The notes below the pieces were generated by a model, which saw nothing but the letters and a program-made list of their open reading frames with translations, was not told where the DNA came from and ran no database searches. This document shows positions 42,635-52,210 of a stretch of DNA of 64,000 bases, piece after piece (the first letter of the stretch is position 1; each line of letters starts with the position of its first letter). A program made the position numbers and the translations under genes. Origin of the DNA: Cyclobacteriaceae bacterium (GTDB taxonomy: Bacteria; Bacteroidota; Bacteroidia; Cytophagales; Cyclobacteriaceae); assembly GCA_030584025.1 (NCBI GenBank), contig CP129487.1:3057001-3121000 (forward strand), in the 5' to 3' direction.

Positions 42635-45600
42635 TTAAATTCCTGATGGTTTAACAACCTGAACGACTTGTCCTTTCCTACGTGCATAGATTGACCGGTC
42701 GTACATGGCTTCACAACTTACAGCCGGTAAGTAATACGTTCCGGCATAGCTAGCCGTCAACATCACCTGAAATGTTTTTCGTTGATTGACTGCAAGATCA
42801 AAATACGTATACACCCGGTCATCGCGAATATCCTGATAGGTAGGCACATCACCACCCAACCGGCTTTCTGCCTCATCCAATCGCAGGTTGTTAATCTCCC
42901 AACCCGAAGGAAAAATCTGATTCAGTGCCAAATTCTTGTAGGCACCTTTTGTTCCCGGATTCGAAATGGTAACCGAAGCAATAAACTCCTTGCCCTGCTC
43001 CAGTGAAGTCGGATCAATAGGTTGACCATCCACATCGGTATATACAATACTTAAATTCAGGTTATTGGATTCTTCTGTTTCATCACCACGCGCTGGTGTT
43101 CCTTCCGAAATCAGGCGCACGAACAACGAGCCACCGCTTTCACTCACTACTTTCAACGCATTTGATTTTACACCATCAACTGGAATAGAAACCTGTGCAA
43201 TCGGCAATTCGGTGCTGGCTGAAATATCTTTTCCATTATACGAGTAGGTAAACTTCAAGCTGCCACGCTTTTCTGTTCCTGCAAATGCCCCTACGGATTT
43301 CAAACACCACGCTACAGTTTGCGTACTCATCCAGTAGGACGAATTGCTTAATGAAGCAGAAATATCTTTCAACAACTCAAATCCCTTGGTACGATCGCCC
43401 AACAAGACAAGTGTTTCCAGAATGATAGCCTTGTCACGCAAATCCGATCCATAGGTATACGCCATCTCCTGATAAGGCTTAACCACAGTTGGTATTTTTT
43501 CGACTAACGCTTTTGCTGCTTCTGGCTGTCCTGCTTTTGCGTAAGCTGCAGCCAACATCCAGGCTGCGGTTACCGGTAAATTACCTTGCTCGCGCAACCT
43601 GTTCATGGCACCCAATTCCGGATCTCCTGCCAATGCAAGAGAATACAACCGATATGCCTGAATAAGTTCGCTGCTATACATTTCCTGATTCCTGCGCCAC
43701 GCCTGTGCTTTACTGCGTTGATACTTCTTCCACTTCCTCAACATATCAGCAGGAACCAGGTATCCCTTCTTCTCGGCCTCCACCAAAAAATGACCAGCAT
43801 AGGTTGTTGACCAGCTATCGGCATTTTCAGCCCCTGGCCAGTACCCAAAACCACCATCGCGCTGATGAAATGATTTTAGTCGCTCAACACCAGCTTTGAT
43901 GTTTGATTGAATCATGCTTCGCTCCGCATCAGTCAATACTTTCACCTGATCCAAATATAATTGTGGAAACACAGAAGAGGTTGTCTGCTCAATACAGCCA
44001 TACGGATACTGCAACAAATACTGCATGCGCTGACCAAGATTAATCGGAGGAAGGCTTGATACTTCAAGCATTGCCGAATTAGAACCTACCATGCCAACGG
44101 GTGTTACTGATCCATTCCAGGTTTTACCGGCATCAAGCAATGCTTCTTGCACACGGGTAACCGGAGGATTTGGGTTACGTACAGCAATCTCAATCACATC
44201 AGTAGCTTTGAAATTTCCTGATGTTGCCGTTACCTCAACTTTTCCAACGCCTAATGTTCCCAACACAGCAAGATCAAACTCAACGGTTTGGTCAGAACCA
44301 ACCATATTTACCTGTTGCGAAGCCTGACTCAATTGCAAAGGCCCTGACGTTTTTACTTCAACTTTTACATTCCGGATATTCTTATCCATGGTAAACAAGG
44401 TTATCGGTAACTTAAGTTTTTCTTCCGGGCCCAGCACACGTGGCAAGGTCGCCAGCACCATCAACGGCTTGCGAACAGGTGTTGCTTTTTCGGCTGCCCC
44501 ATAGGCTCCTTCATAGCCGGCCACCAGCATGGTTTTAACTGAACCGATGTATTGCGGCATAATAAACTTATGTTCATCACTTCCCCCTGTAAGAGTAAAT
44601 GGTCCGAAAAATTTCACCACGGGTTTAAATCGATTCGCTTTGGCATCATCTTCCTTAGCTGCTATTTCCATATCACCACCAATGGCAAGCAATCGTTCAA
44701 TGCGTGCACCGAAAGCACCCATTACATTGTCGTACAAATCCCATGTTTTTACGCCAAGTGCTTCGCGTGCGTAAAAACGTTTCCACGGATCAGGCGTTTT
44801 GTAGCGGGTAAGGTCAAGTAAACCCTCATCAACAATCGCTAACGTGTAAGTCATTTTACGCTTTGATTTTTCAGAAACACGAATCACAACTTCCTGACCG
44901 GGCTCCAGCACATCGGGCATGGAAAGCTCTGGCTCAAGATGTGTTTTTGGATCTTCCACACCGATTGGAATAACTCCGTACATGCGAATGGGTGAGTCGT
45001 TTACTGTTTGTGCATGCGGTTGAATAAGTGTAACATGAACAAAAGCATTCGGTGTCATTTCGGGTGTAATGGTGAAATTGAAAGGCGTATCCCCTTGTTT
45101 GGTTTCAACCCAATAACTTTCCAATACACGGCTTCCATTTTCAATGCTAACTAAGGCTCGTCCTTCACCACTTCCGGGAATAACAATACTGGCCTTTTCA
45201 CCAATGGTGTAATTGCTTTTATCGGAAGAGAAGGTCAGCATGGTAGCTCCTTCACTTCCACCGCGTGCGCGACCAGCCCATCCTGGCCAATCGATGTACA
45301 CAATTTTGGCTGTTGAGTGACCCGAAACAGGATCGTATGCCTTCACAAGGTACCTGCCCCAATCAGGGTATTTGATTTTAAAATTCCATTGGCCCTTGCC
45401 ATTGCTGGTGCGAATGGTTCCCTTGCTGATTAGTGTACTGTAGTAATCGCTCATGTACACCGCACTTTCTTCTGTATTATCCCACCACGACCGCCACCGG
45501 AGTTTGTGAATAGAAACCTCCACCTGATCACGGTTAACCGGATTACCATCGGCATCGATGGTCACTACATCAACCGTGTGTGTAGTGTCGGTTAACAACA

Positions 45601-48199
45601 TGCCTCTTGCCTTATCGCCAAGCGGAAGTCTGATTCCCGTAAACGATGTATATGGATAATAGGGTATGCTAAACCGATCGATTGAAAAATTACCACTCTC
45701 TTCAAATACTTTTCCACGAACAATGGCATTTAGCGCACCTGGTGAAGTGGTGGTTGGCTCAAGTGAAAAATTAACACGTGCATTTCCTTCCGCATCAGTA
45801 TACCCACTAAAAATAGTTTGCGCTTCGCTGTAAAATTCTTTTGAAGGATCTTCAAATACGTAATCCGGATAGCGGGAAAATTTCGTTTCAGCCTTTGTAA
45901 GCAGTACCTCAAATTCGGCCATCAGGTTTTTACCCGGTGCCCCGTGTAACCAATTCACTTTTAAATCCCCTGAAATGTTATTGGTCCCGGCTTTGATCTT
46001 ATCTACGCCAAAATCAAGATTGATTTTTAGCCGGTTTGGCTTTACAGTTTCAATCTTTACCAATTGTGAGAACTCAGTTCCCCCAACTTTGACCCGCGCA
46101 GTCCAGTTACCGGTTGGGGCATCATCGGCAGTTACCGTAGCAAATTTGTAAAAACCATTTTCACCGGCAGAACGAACCAGCCGGCTTGCTACCTGACCTT
46201 GTGGATTCTGAAGTTCAAACACAACCGGATGTGTAGCCGGCAATCTTTTCATCTTATCTTCCAGCACAAACGTGAGGAACAGGGAGTCGCCCGGACGCCA
46301 CACCCCACGCTCACCATAAATCATTCCCTTCAGTCCTTTGTTCACCCGTTCACCCCCAACATCAAAACTGCTCAACGAAAGCGATTCACCATCCGGAAGT
46401 TTCAAATAGCCACGTTGTGCACCACTTTTAGCAACCAACGCAAATGGGATTTCATCGCTTTGAATCACAGCCTTTCCATCGCTGCCAGTTGAAGCTGTAC
46501 CGATGACCTGCTGCTGGTAATTATACAACTCCAGCGTCACTCCCGATTGTGGCTGTGTGGTTTTCAGATCAGTTACAAAAATGGTGGTGTTGCCATCGGC
46601 TCCCCGTTTTGCAATCAAGCCAAGATCGGAAGCAATTACATTTCGTTTGATATTACGTTGACCGGTATAATACGATGAATGACACGGATTATCGCGTTCA
46701 CGCCAATCGTAGTCATAACCATAATAATAATCATCGTACGAATCCCAGTAACTTGATTCTCCTTCACCTTCCGACCAGTCTTCTTCTTGTTCAAATGCTG
46801 CAGCGGAAGCCTCTTCGCCTTCGTTACAGGCTAATGTTGTATAAGCCTTTTTAACATTGAGGCGCACCTGGTAAATGGCCCCTGGTTCGGTATTGATTAG
46901 TGTAGCCAAATCCAGTGTAAAGCGATTCCATTTTCCTAAATCGGTTACACCGGAATTCTCAAGCGAAATCATCTTCTTCAATACCGGCTTCCCAACCCTG
47001 CGCAATTCAGCATTACCGTCATAATTATTGACTTGTAAGAACTGAACGATATTGCGCTCATAAATTTTCACAACCTGCACTTCAACGGCCTTCAGGTTCA
47101 CCGCTTCAAAAGGTAAAATCAATCCATCCGAGCTCGGCAAAATAGTTCCTTTGCCCACAAAGCGCACAGCTGGTTTTACCTCTTCGAACAACACATCAAA
47201 AGTCCCTCCTTCTTTCATGCGGTAATCCAAAACGTTTCGAACACCGGCTTCAACCGTAAGTATTTTGCTTCCGGTTTGACGAACGGCCGGATAAATCTTC
47301 ACTTCATTATCGCGGACCTCAAAATCAAGACTGGATAATCCCTCAATGCGGATAAGTCCTTGTAAATTCTGTTTTTCACTAAGCGGATCAGAAAATTGCA
47401 CCACCACATGTTGTGTGGTTCCCTGATCAACGCGAACATTCATGACTTTAAAATCGCTTAACGCAGGAATCTCAACCTCCTGAGCAGATGACTGACTGAT
47501 CCCCAAAGGCTCTCCTTCAATGGAGATGCTGACCTTACTGGCTGATTCCTTACGGGAAACTTCTTCTATGACAAATGCATGTTGCTTTCCTTCACCTGCA
47601 TGACTCCAGCTAACTGTAAGCGGCTTACCATCCTGATTGGCCTGTAACATCTTTTCAACTACATCGCCATCTGCAAAATCGGATGTGAACAAAATACCCT
47701 CAATCTTCTGCCTAACCAATTCCGTTTTTACGTAAGGCTTAATATTATCAATAGATAATTCATAGTGTTGCGGTATAACCTGAAACGAGTAAACGAAGTT
47801 ACTGAGCGATGAAGGAACCTCCATTAATTTCGAGAGGCTGAAATTTACTTCATAACGCTGACCGGATGTCAGCCGGAATTCGGGCGTAAACTCAACCGTT
47901 CGCTTATCCAGCCAAACTGTTTTCCCCTTAACGGTTGGTGAAAAGTTAAAAAGCCTGGCGCTTGTTTCTGATCCGACTACATCCTCCGATACAGCATCTT
48001 CCGCCAGAATAATGCGGATAGTTGCTGTTGAGCTGATCACGCCCGATGTGTAGGAGGATATATACTCTGCAAAGGCCGGGTTGAGCGCAGCTTGCGGCTC
48101 GCGCGAGCCTGTGCTGGTAATTCCATAAAATAAGGCAACAGCAAATACGCCAACACCGATCACACCGATCGATATCTTTTTCCAGGGGAGGTTTTTCAT
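42635..48199 (-). CDS. Alpha-2-macroglobulin-family protease inhibitor
   Basis: A large envelope protein (1854 residues from the ATG at 48199; a TTG start three codons upstream is less likely). Residues 1-30 are a membrane anchor or signal peptide, without the lipobox seen in E. coli YfhM. MG domains follow, then a Tyr/Asp-rich stretch near 490-525 (SYDDYYYGYDYDW). The bait/MG core holds RGVWRPGDSLFLTFVLED. The thioester motif CIEQ has Cys1402 and Gln1405 within YGCIEQTTSS, followed by the alpha-helical thioester domain. These proteins trap proteases covalently in the periplasm. Coupling with PBP1C, two genes downstream, fits a cell-wall repair and defence role. Confidence 0.9.
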   Translation of the reverse strand: MKNLPWKKISIGVIGVGVFAVALFYGITSTGSREPQAALNPAFAEYISSYTSGVISSTATIRIILAEDAVSEDVVGSETSARLFNFSPTVKGKTVWLDKRTVEFTPEFRLTSGQRYEVNFSLSKLMEVPSSLSNFVYSFQVIPQHYELSIDNIKPYVKTELVRQKIEGILFTSDFADGDVVEKMLQANQDGKPLTVSWSHAGEGKQHAFVIEEVSRKESASKVSISIEGEPLGISQSSAQEVEIPALSDFKVMNVRVDQGTTQHVVVQFSDPLSEKQNLQGLIRIEGLSSLDFEVRDNEVKIYPAVRQTGSKILTVEAGVRNVLDYRMKEGGTFDVLFEEVKPAVRFVGKGTILPSSDGLILPFEAVNLKAVEVQVVKIYERNIVQFLQVNNYDGNAELRRVGKPVLKKMISLENSGVTDLGKWNRFTLDLATLINTEPGAIYQVRLNVKKAYTTLACNEGEEASAAAFEQEEDWSEGEGESSYWDSYDDYYYGYDYDWRERDNPCHSSYYTGQRNIKRNVIASDLGLIAKRGADGNTTIFVTDLKTTQPQSGVTLELYNYQQQVIGTASTGSDGKAVIQSDEIPFALVAKSGAQRGYLKLPDGESLSLSSFDVGGERVNKGLKGMIYGERGVWRPGDSLFLTFVLEDKMKRLPATHPVVFELQNPQGQVASRLVRSAGENGFYKFATVTADDAPTGNWTARVKVGGTEFSQLVKIETVKPNRLKINLDFGVDKIKAGTNNISGDLKVNWLHGAPGKNLMAEFEVLLTKAETKFSRYPDYVFEDPSKEFYSEAQTIFSGYTDAEGNARVNFSLEPTTTSPGALNAIVRGKVFEESGNFSIDRFSIPYYPYTSFTGIRLPLGDKARGMLLTDTTHTVDVVTIDADGNPVNRDQVEVSIHKLRWRSWWDNTEESAVYMSDYYSTLISKGTIRTSNGKGQWNFKIKYPDWGRYLVKAYDPVSGHSTAKIVYIDWPGWAGRARGGSEGATMLTFSSDKSNYTIGEKASIVIPGSGEGRALVSIENGSRVLESYWVETKQGDTPFNFTITPEMTPNAFVHVTLIQPHAQTVNDSPIRMYGVIPIGVEDPKTHLEPELSMPDVLEPGQEVVIRVSEKSKRKMTYTLAIVDEGLLDLTRYKTPDPWKRFYAREALGVKTWDLYDNVMGAFGARIERLLAIGGDMEIAAKEDDAKANRFKPVVKFFGPFTLTGGSDEHKFIMPQYIGSVKTMLVAGYEGAYGAAEKATPVRKPLMVLATLPRVLGPEEKLKLPITLFTMDKNIRNVKVEVKTSGPLQLSQASQQVNMVGSDQTVEFDLAVLGTLGVGKVEVTATSGNFKATDVIEIAVRNPNPPVTRVQEALLDAGKTWNGSVTPVGMVGSNSAMLEVSSLPPINLGQRMQYLLQYPYGCIEQTTSSVFPQLYLDQVKVLTDAERSMIQSNIKAGVERLKSFHQRDGGFGYWPGAENADSWSTTYAGHFLVEAEKKGYLVPADMLRKWKKYQRSKAQAWRRNQEMYSSELIQAYRLYSLALAGDPELGAMNRLREQGNLPVTAAWMLAAAYAKAGQPEAAKALVEKIPTVVKPYQEMAYTYGSDLRDKAIILETLVLLGDRTKGFELLKDISASLSNSSYWMSTQTVAWCLKSVGAFAGTEKRGSLKFTYSYNGKDISASTELPIAQVSIPVDGVKSNALKVVSESGGSLFVRLISEGTPARGDETEESNNLNLSIVYTDVDGQPIDPTSLEQGKEFIASVTISNPGTKGAYKNLALNQIFPSGWEINNLRLDEAESRLGGDVPTYQDIRDDRVYTYFDLAVNQRKTFQVMLTASYAGTYYLPAVSCEAMYDRSIYARRKGQVVQVVKPSGI

Positions 48200-48259
48200 A
48201 AGATGCAAGGATTAGGAAATGAAATTTCGAAAAATTAACGGAGAATGATTGCACGATTG

Positions 48260-48285
48260 TATAAAATCTTTGCAAAGATTTTATA
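48260..48285. promoter_or_regulatory. 26-base perfect palindrome between divergent genes
   Basis: Bases 48260-48272 (TATAAAATCTTTG) and 48273-48285 are exact reverse complements with no spacer. It lies 60 bases upstream of the A2M gene and about 75-100 bases upstream of the mscS start. Its AT-rich form suits an operator for a dimeric regulator. It could also be a cruciform or a two-way promoter element. Neither function is shown. Confidence 0.6.
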
Positions 48286-48324
48286 ATAAGGTGATTTCGC
48301 TCAGGCTAAAAAGTTGATAGTCGT

Positions 48325-48332
48325 TAACTTTG
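48325..48332 (+). promoter_or_regulatory. -7 box of the mscS-family gene
   Basis: TAACTTTG fully matches TAnnTTTG and stands 26 bases before the chosen ATG. It lies inside the longer frame that begins at a TTG (48314), which supports the ATG start. No good -33 element is visible. Confidence 0.55.
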
Positions 48333-48358
48333 AACCTCATAACAAAATCATTGGCTAT

Positions 48359-49411
48359 ATGGAAGATCTGCTTCAGGAGAAATACTTAAACAATACCGTA
48401 CAAGACTATGCCATTGCACTTGCCATTATCCTAGGTGGAATACTGGTTGTGCGTTTGTTCCGCAACTACTTGCTCAGGCGTCTGAAGGCGTGGGCTGCTA
48501 AAACAGAAACTTCATTTGATGACTACATCATCACCGGAATTGAAAAATTTGGATTGCCCATTCTGAATTTTATTGTGCTCTATTGGGGCATCCACTACCT
48601 CAAACTATCCGACCAAATATCGCGAATTGTAACAGTCGCAACCTCTGCGGTTATTGTTTATTTCGTTGTTCGCATTGTACTTACTATTATCCGAAAGGCG
48701 CTTGAAGCCTACGTGCTCAAACAAGAAAACGGAGAAACCAAACTCAAGCAGATTACCGGCATCATGATCGTAATCAACATTACGGTTTGGGCGTTAGGCC
48801 TGGTGTTTTTGTTCGATAACCTTGGGTATAATGTAACGGCCATTGTCACCGGTTTGGGTATTGGTGGTATCGCAATCGCGCTTGCAGCACAAAATATTCT
48901 GGGCGATCTGTTTAACTATTTTGTGATTTTCTTCGACCGTCCTTTTGAAGTTGGCGACTTTATTGTGGTTGATGACAAGAAGGGAACCGTTGAATATATC
49001 GGAATTAAAACTACCCGGCTTAAAAGCTTATCAGGCGAACAGGTGGTGATTTCAAACAGCAACTTAACGAATTCAAGACTCCATAATTTTAAGAGGATGG
49101 AGCAAAGACGTATTGTATTTCAGATTGGCGTAGTGTACGGAACACCGCTGGAGAAACTGAAGGAGATACCTGGAATTATTACTAAAATTCTGGAAGACGA
49201 ACCCATCACCACTCCCGATCGTGTGCACTTTGCCAGCTATGGTGATTTTAGTCTAAATTTTGAAATCGTGTTTTTTGTACAGAGTGCTGATTATAAACAG
49301 TACATGGACATCCATCAGGACATCAACTTCAGAATTTACGAAGCGTTTGAGCAGCGTGGTATTGAGTTTGCATTCCCAACACAAACCATACACCTGCAAA
49401 AACAGCCTTAG
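48359..49411 (+). CDS. MscS-family mechanosensitive channel
   Basis: A 350-residue inner-membrane protein from the ATG at 48359. Three or more N-terminal spans are followed by the pore helix region GLGIGGIAIALAAQNILGDLFNYFVIFFDRPFEVGDFI, the diagnostic MscS signature with its Gly/Ala packing. The C-terminal cytoplasmic beta-domain and alpha/beta cage follow (GTVEYIGIKTTRLKSLSGEQVVISNS). It would release solutes under hypo-osmotic stress. It is divergent from the A2M gene. Its stop lies one base from the end of the convergent VanY-type gene. Confidence 0.92.
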   Translation: MEDLLQEKYLNNTVQDYAIALAIILGGILVVRLFRNYLLRRLKAWAAKTETSFDDYIITGIEKFGLPILNFIVLYWGIHYLKLSDQISRIVTVATSAVIVYFVVRIVLTIIRKALEAYVLKQENGETKLKQITGIMIVINITVWALGLVFLFDNLGYNVTAIVTGLGIGGIAIALAAQNILGDLFNYFVIFFDRPFEVGDFIVVDDKKGTVEYIGIKTTRLKSLSGEQVVISNSNLTNSRLHNFKRMEQRRIVFQIGVVYGTPLEKLKEIPGIITKILEDEPITTPDRVHFASYGDFSLNFEIVFFVQSADYKQYMDIHQDINFRIYEAFEQRGIEFAFPTQTIHLQKQP

Positions 49412-49412
49412 C

Positions 49413-50111
49413 CTATTTGCAGGCTACGCCATCTACGTAATTGGTGATGATGTCAATCTTAGCCGCTGTTTCGCTGCCTAAGAAATCGCGTATATCGGTC
49501 AGCGCTACTGTTTTTTTATAGGCTTCCAGAAAAGGAATGGAAAGCGGTGTATACGACCAGTGCCACCGCTCTTCTTCGTAACCAGTTCGCCCATCCGTTT
49601 TTGTAGTGTACGGTTGGCAGAATCCATATTCATGGGCATGCGCCTTCAGCCATTCGTAAATTTTCAAGCCCTCGCCAGAATCAAAATACTCATTGTTCAG
49701 GTTGTTGAGGTCCATATCGGTACCCCAATGGTGGCGCGATGAACCCGGCATTGATGAATAGAGTAAAATCTTCTTTGCCCGATCCACATCAGTTTTAGAT
49801 TCCTTGTCATTAACCCATTTTCTTTCCCAAATGGCTTTTTGCTGTAAATAATTTCGCGTAGCCGAAATGATCACCAGGTTTACGCCATCTTGCTTTGCAG
49901 CTTCAGCCATGCGTACAAAGGCTTCATACGTTTCCTTACGCAAATAAGCTCCTTTTGCTGATCCACCTGTATACTGGTCGTCAAGTTGCACAAACCGGTC
50001 ATCCTGATTTTGATTGAACTTGCCCAACAAATAATTTTTATCAACATCCTGCGCATGCAGAAGTGATAGACTAAAAAGAAATAGTACAAGAAATGAGGTA
50101 AGTGACTTCAT
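49413..50111 (-). CDS. VanY-type D-alanyl-D-alanine carboxypeptidase
   Basis: An exported 232-residue peptidase of family M15B with a signal peptide (residues 1-20). Zinc ligands are visible: the first His and Asp in SRHHWGTDMDLN and the last His in EERWHWSY, whose Glu acts as base. The core resembles VanY and LD-carboxypeptidase LdcB. It would trim peptidoglycan peptides in the periplasm. It lies 59 bases downstream of the aromatic operon on the same strand, but separate control seems likely and there is no metabolic link. Confidence 0.9.
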   Translation of the reverse strand: MKSLTSFLVLFLFSLSLLHAQDVDKNYLLGKFNQNQDDRFVQLDDQYTGGSAKGAYLRKETYEAFVRMAEAAKQDGVNLVIISATRNYLQQKAIWERKWVNDKESKTDVDRAKKILLYSSMPGSSRHHWGTDMDLNNLNNEYFDSGEGLKIYEWLKAHAHEYGFCQPYTTKTDGRTGYEEERWHWSYTPLSIPFLEAYKKTVALTDIRDFLGSETAAKIDIITNYVDGVACK

Positions 50112-50170
50112 ATTCGGTTTGGTTACAAAAATGAAGCCTAAAACTAAGATTTTACCTCAAAACAAGAAAC

Positions 50171-51283
50171 CTAAACTTTTACATCGGCCTTGTTCATCAC
50201 ACGGGTTTGCACCTGTATGGATTCCTGGTGTACCAGCTTAAGCATTTCGCGAGAAAAATCCTCAGATAATCCCATCGCCAACCCAAGCGCTACGCGTGTA
50301 TGAATGATCTCTTCCCAACGATTTACCTGAAGAATGGTGACCTGGTTATCCTTTTTGAACTGGCCGATCTTTTCAGATATTTTCATTCGGGCCGCAAACT
50401 TCTGCATGATCTCATCATCCAATTGGTCAATCTGCTCACGGAACATACTCAATGCATCCTTCACATTTTTATCTTCAGCCGATGGCGTACGCACCACCAA
50501 TCCCTCAATAATTTTCGCCAATGATGATGGTGTTACCTGTTGCTTCGCATCGCTCCACGCAGCATCCGGATGTATGTGACTTTCGATCATCAACCCAGCC
50601 ATATCGAGGTCGAGTGCTTTTTGTGCAATGAACGGAATCAATTCGCGCGTACCGCAAATGTGGCTGGGATCGCAGATGATATCCAGTTCCGGAATGCGTG
50701 TTTTCAATTCAATGGCCATATCCCACATGGGTGCATTTCTAAACGGTCCTTTTTCGAATGAAGAAAATCCGCGATGAATGGCCGCTAACTTGGTAATGCC
50801 AGCCTTGTTCAAGCGTTCAAGCGCTCCGATCCATAATTCCAGATCAGGGTTAACCGGATTTTTCACCAACACCGGAACATCCACGCCCTTCAACGCATCC
50901 GCTATCTCCTGAACTGAAAATGGATTTACCGTTGAACGTGCACCTACCCAAAGAATATCCACACCGGCTTTCAAACAGGCTTCCACGTGTGCCCCATTGG
51001 CTACTTCCGTAGCAATGGGCAACCCGGTCTCCTGCTTTGCTTGCACCAACCACTTCAATCCTTCTTCACCCATGCCCTCAAACTGACCGGGCCGTGTGCG
51101 GGGTTTCCAGATTCCGGCACGCAATACATGTGCCTTTCCGGTTGCTGCAATTTGCTTGGCCGTTGTAACCATCTGGCTTTCTGTTTCCGCACTGCACGGA
51201 CCACTTATAATGAGTGGCCGCGTAGTTGCAGGCGACCAGTTCTTCATCGGTTCAAGTTGTAATTCCTTTTTCATAGTTGACAT
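50171..51283 (-). CDS. DAHP synthase fused to chorismate mutase
   Basis: The N-terminal 270 residues are a type I-beta DAHP synthase (IISGPCSAETESQM; RAGIWKPRTRPGQFEG; DPSHICGTRELI), making DAHP from PEP and erythrose 4-phosphate. The C-terminal 90 residues are an AroQ chorismate mutase (MFREQIDQLDDEIMQKFAARMKISEKIGQFK), turning chorismate into prephenate. The fusion places the entry step and the phenylalanine/tyrosine branch step in one protein and is common in this phylum. It is the last gene of the pheA-led operon, 24 bases after tyrA. Allosteric control by chorismate or prephenate through the mutase domain is known for similar fusions. Confidence 0.94.
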   Translation of the reverse strand: MSTMKKELQLEPMKNWSPATTRPLIISGPCSAETESQMVTTAKQIAATGKAHVLRAGIWKPRTRPGQFEGMGEEGLKWLVQAKQETGLPIATEVANGAHVEACLKAGVDILWVGARSTVNPFSVQEIADALKGVDVPVLVKNPVNPDLELWIGALERLNKAGITKLAAIHRGFSSFEKGPFRNAPMWDMAIELKTRIPELDIICDPSHICGTRELIPFIAQKALDLDMAGLMIESHIHPDAAWSDAKQQVTPSSLAKIIEGLVVRTPSAEDKNVKDALSMFREQIDQLDDEIMQKFAARMKISEKIGQFKKDNQVTILQVNRWEEIIHTRVALGLAMGLSEDFSREMLKLVHQESIQVQTRVMNKADVKV

Positions 51284-51307
51284 ATCCTTATTTATTTCTT
51301 AAAATTT

Positions 51308-52210
51308 TTATGCTTTTACCATTTCGGTTTGTTTGTTCTCTTTTGTTGATGAAGCTGAAAGTTCAGTTCCATCCAGTATTCTTCTGATTTCGTTTGCTTC
51401 GGTCATAATCCTGTACAATTCGGTTGTATTCTTTTTCATTAAATGATATTGAAAGCGTTGCAAATGAATGATGTATTCCTGTAACGCCTGGCTCAGGTAT
51501 TCCATGTTTTGCTCAAAAATGGGCGCCCACATACCCGGTGAACTTTTTGCCAGACGCACCGTTGACGCAAAACCACTACCGGCCAGGGTGAAAATATTTT
51601 TTTCATCCTTTTCAATATCCAACACGGTTTGCCCCAACAAAAAAGAACTTACGTGCGACAAATGCGAAACATACGCCACATGTTTGTCGTGTTCATCAGG
51701 TTGCATGTAGATGGCTTTCATGCGCAAGGTTTCAAATACCTTGTTCACCAAAGCCAATGCTTCCGCAGATGACCGCTGATGTTCACAGATAATGGTTGTC
51801 TTTCCAGTAAATAATCCGGAGAACGCGGCATCGGGTCCGGAATTTTCAGTACCCGCAATCGGGTGAGCCGCCACAAACTGCGCACGCTTTGGATGGTTGG
51901 TAACCGCTTTACAAATCTGTGCCTTAGTGGATCCTACATCCATCACAACCGTATGCTTTCCGATGCTATCCAACACCTGCGGAAGTTTGCCAGCCAGCAA
52001 GTTTACAGGGATTGCAAAAATTACAAGATCAGCCGAAGTAAAAGCTGAATGTTCATCTGCTATCCGATCAACAATTTTTAACTCGACTGCTCGCTCACCA
52101 TGAGCCGCACTGGCATCCACCCCAACCAGTTCAGTAGCCAACCCTGTTTTGCGCAGGTCAATTGCCAACGAACCCCCAATTAAACCCAATCCAACAACTG
52201 TTACTTTCAT
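51308..52210 (-). CDS. tyrA: Prephenate dehydrogenase
   Basis: It oxidatively decarboxylates prephenate to 4-hydroxyphenylpyruvate for tyrosine. The NAD-binding loop VVGLGLIGGSLAIDLR is at the N-terminus. AAHPIAGTENSGPDAAF carries the catalytic His, and HVAYVSHLSHVSSFLL the second substrate-binding histidines. The length of 300 residues is normal and there is no fused mutase or ACT domain. The start overlaps the stop of the aminotransferase gene as ATGA. It is the third gene of the operon. Confidence 0.94.
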   Translation of the reverse strand: MKVTVVGLGLIGGSLAIDLRKTGLATELVGVDASAAHGERAVELKIVDRIADEHSAFTSADLVIFAIPVNLLAGKLPQVLDSIGKHTVVMDVGSTKAQICKAVTNHPKRAQFVAAHPIAGTENSGPDAAFSGLFTGKTTIICEHQRSSAEALALVNKVFETLRMKAIYMQPDEHDKHVAYVSHLSHVSSFLLGQTVLDIEKDEKNIFTLAGSGFASTVRLAKSSPGMWAPIFEQNMEYLSQALQEYIIHLQRFQYHLMKKNTTELYRIMTEANEIRRILDGTELSASSTKENKQTEMVKA

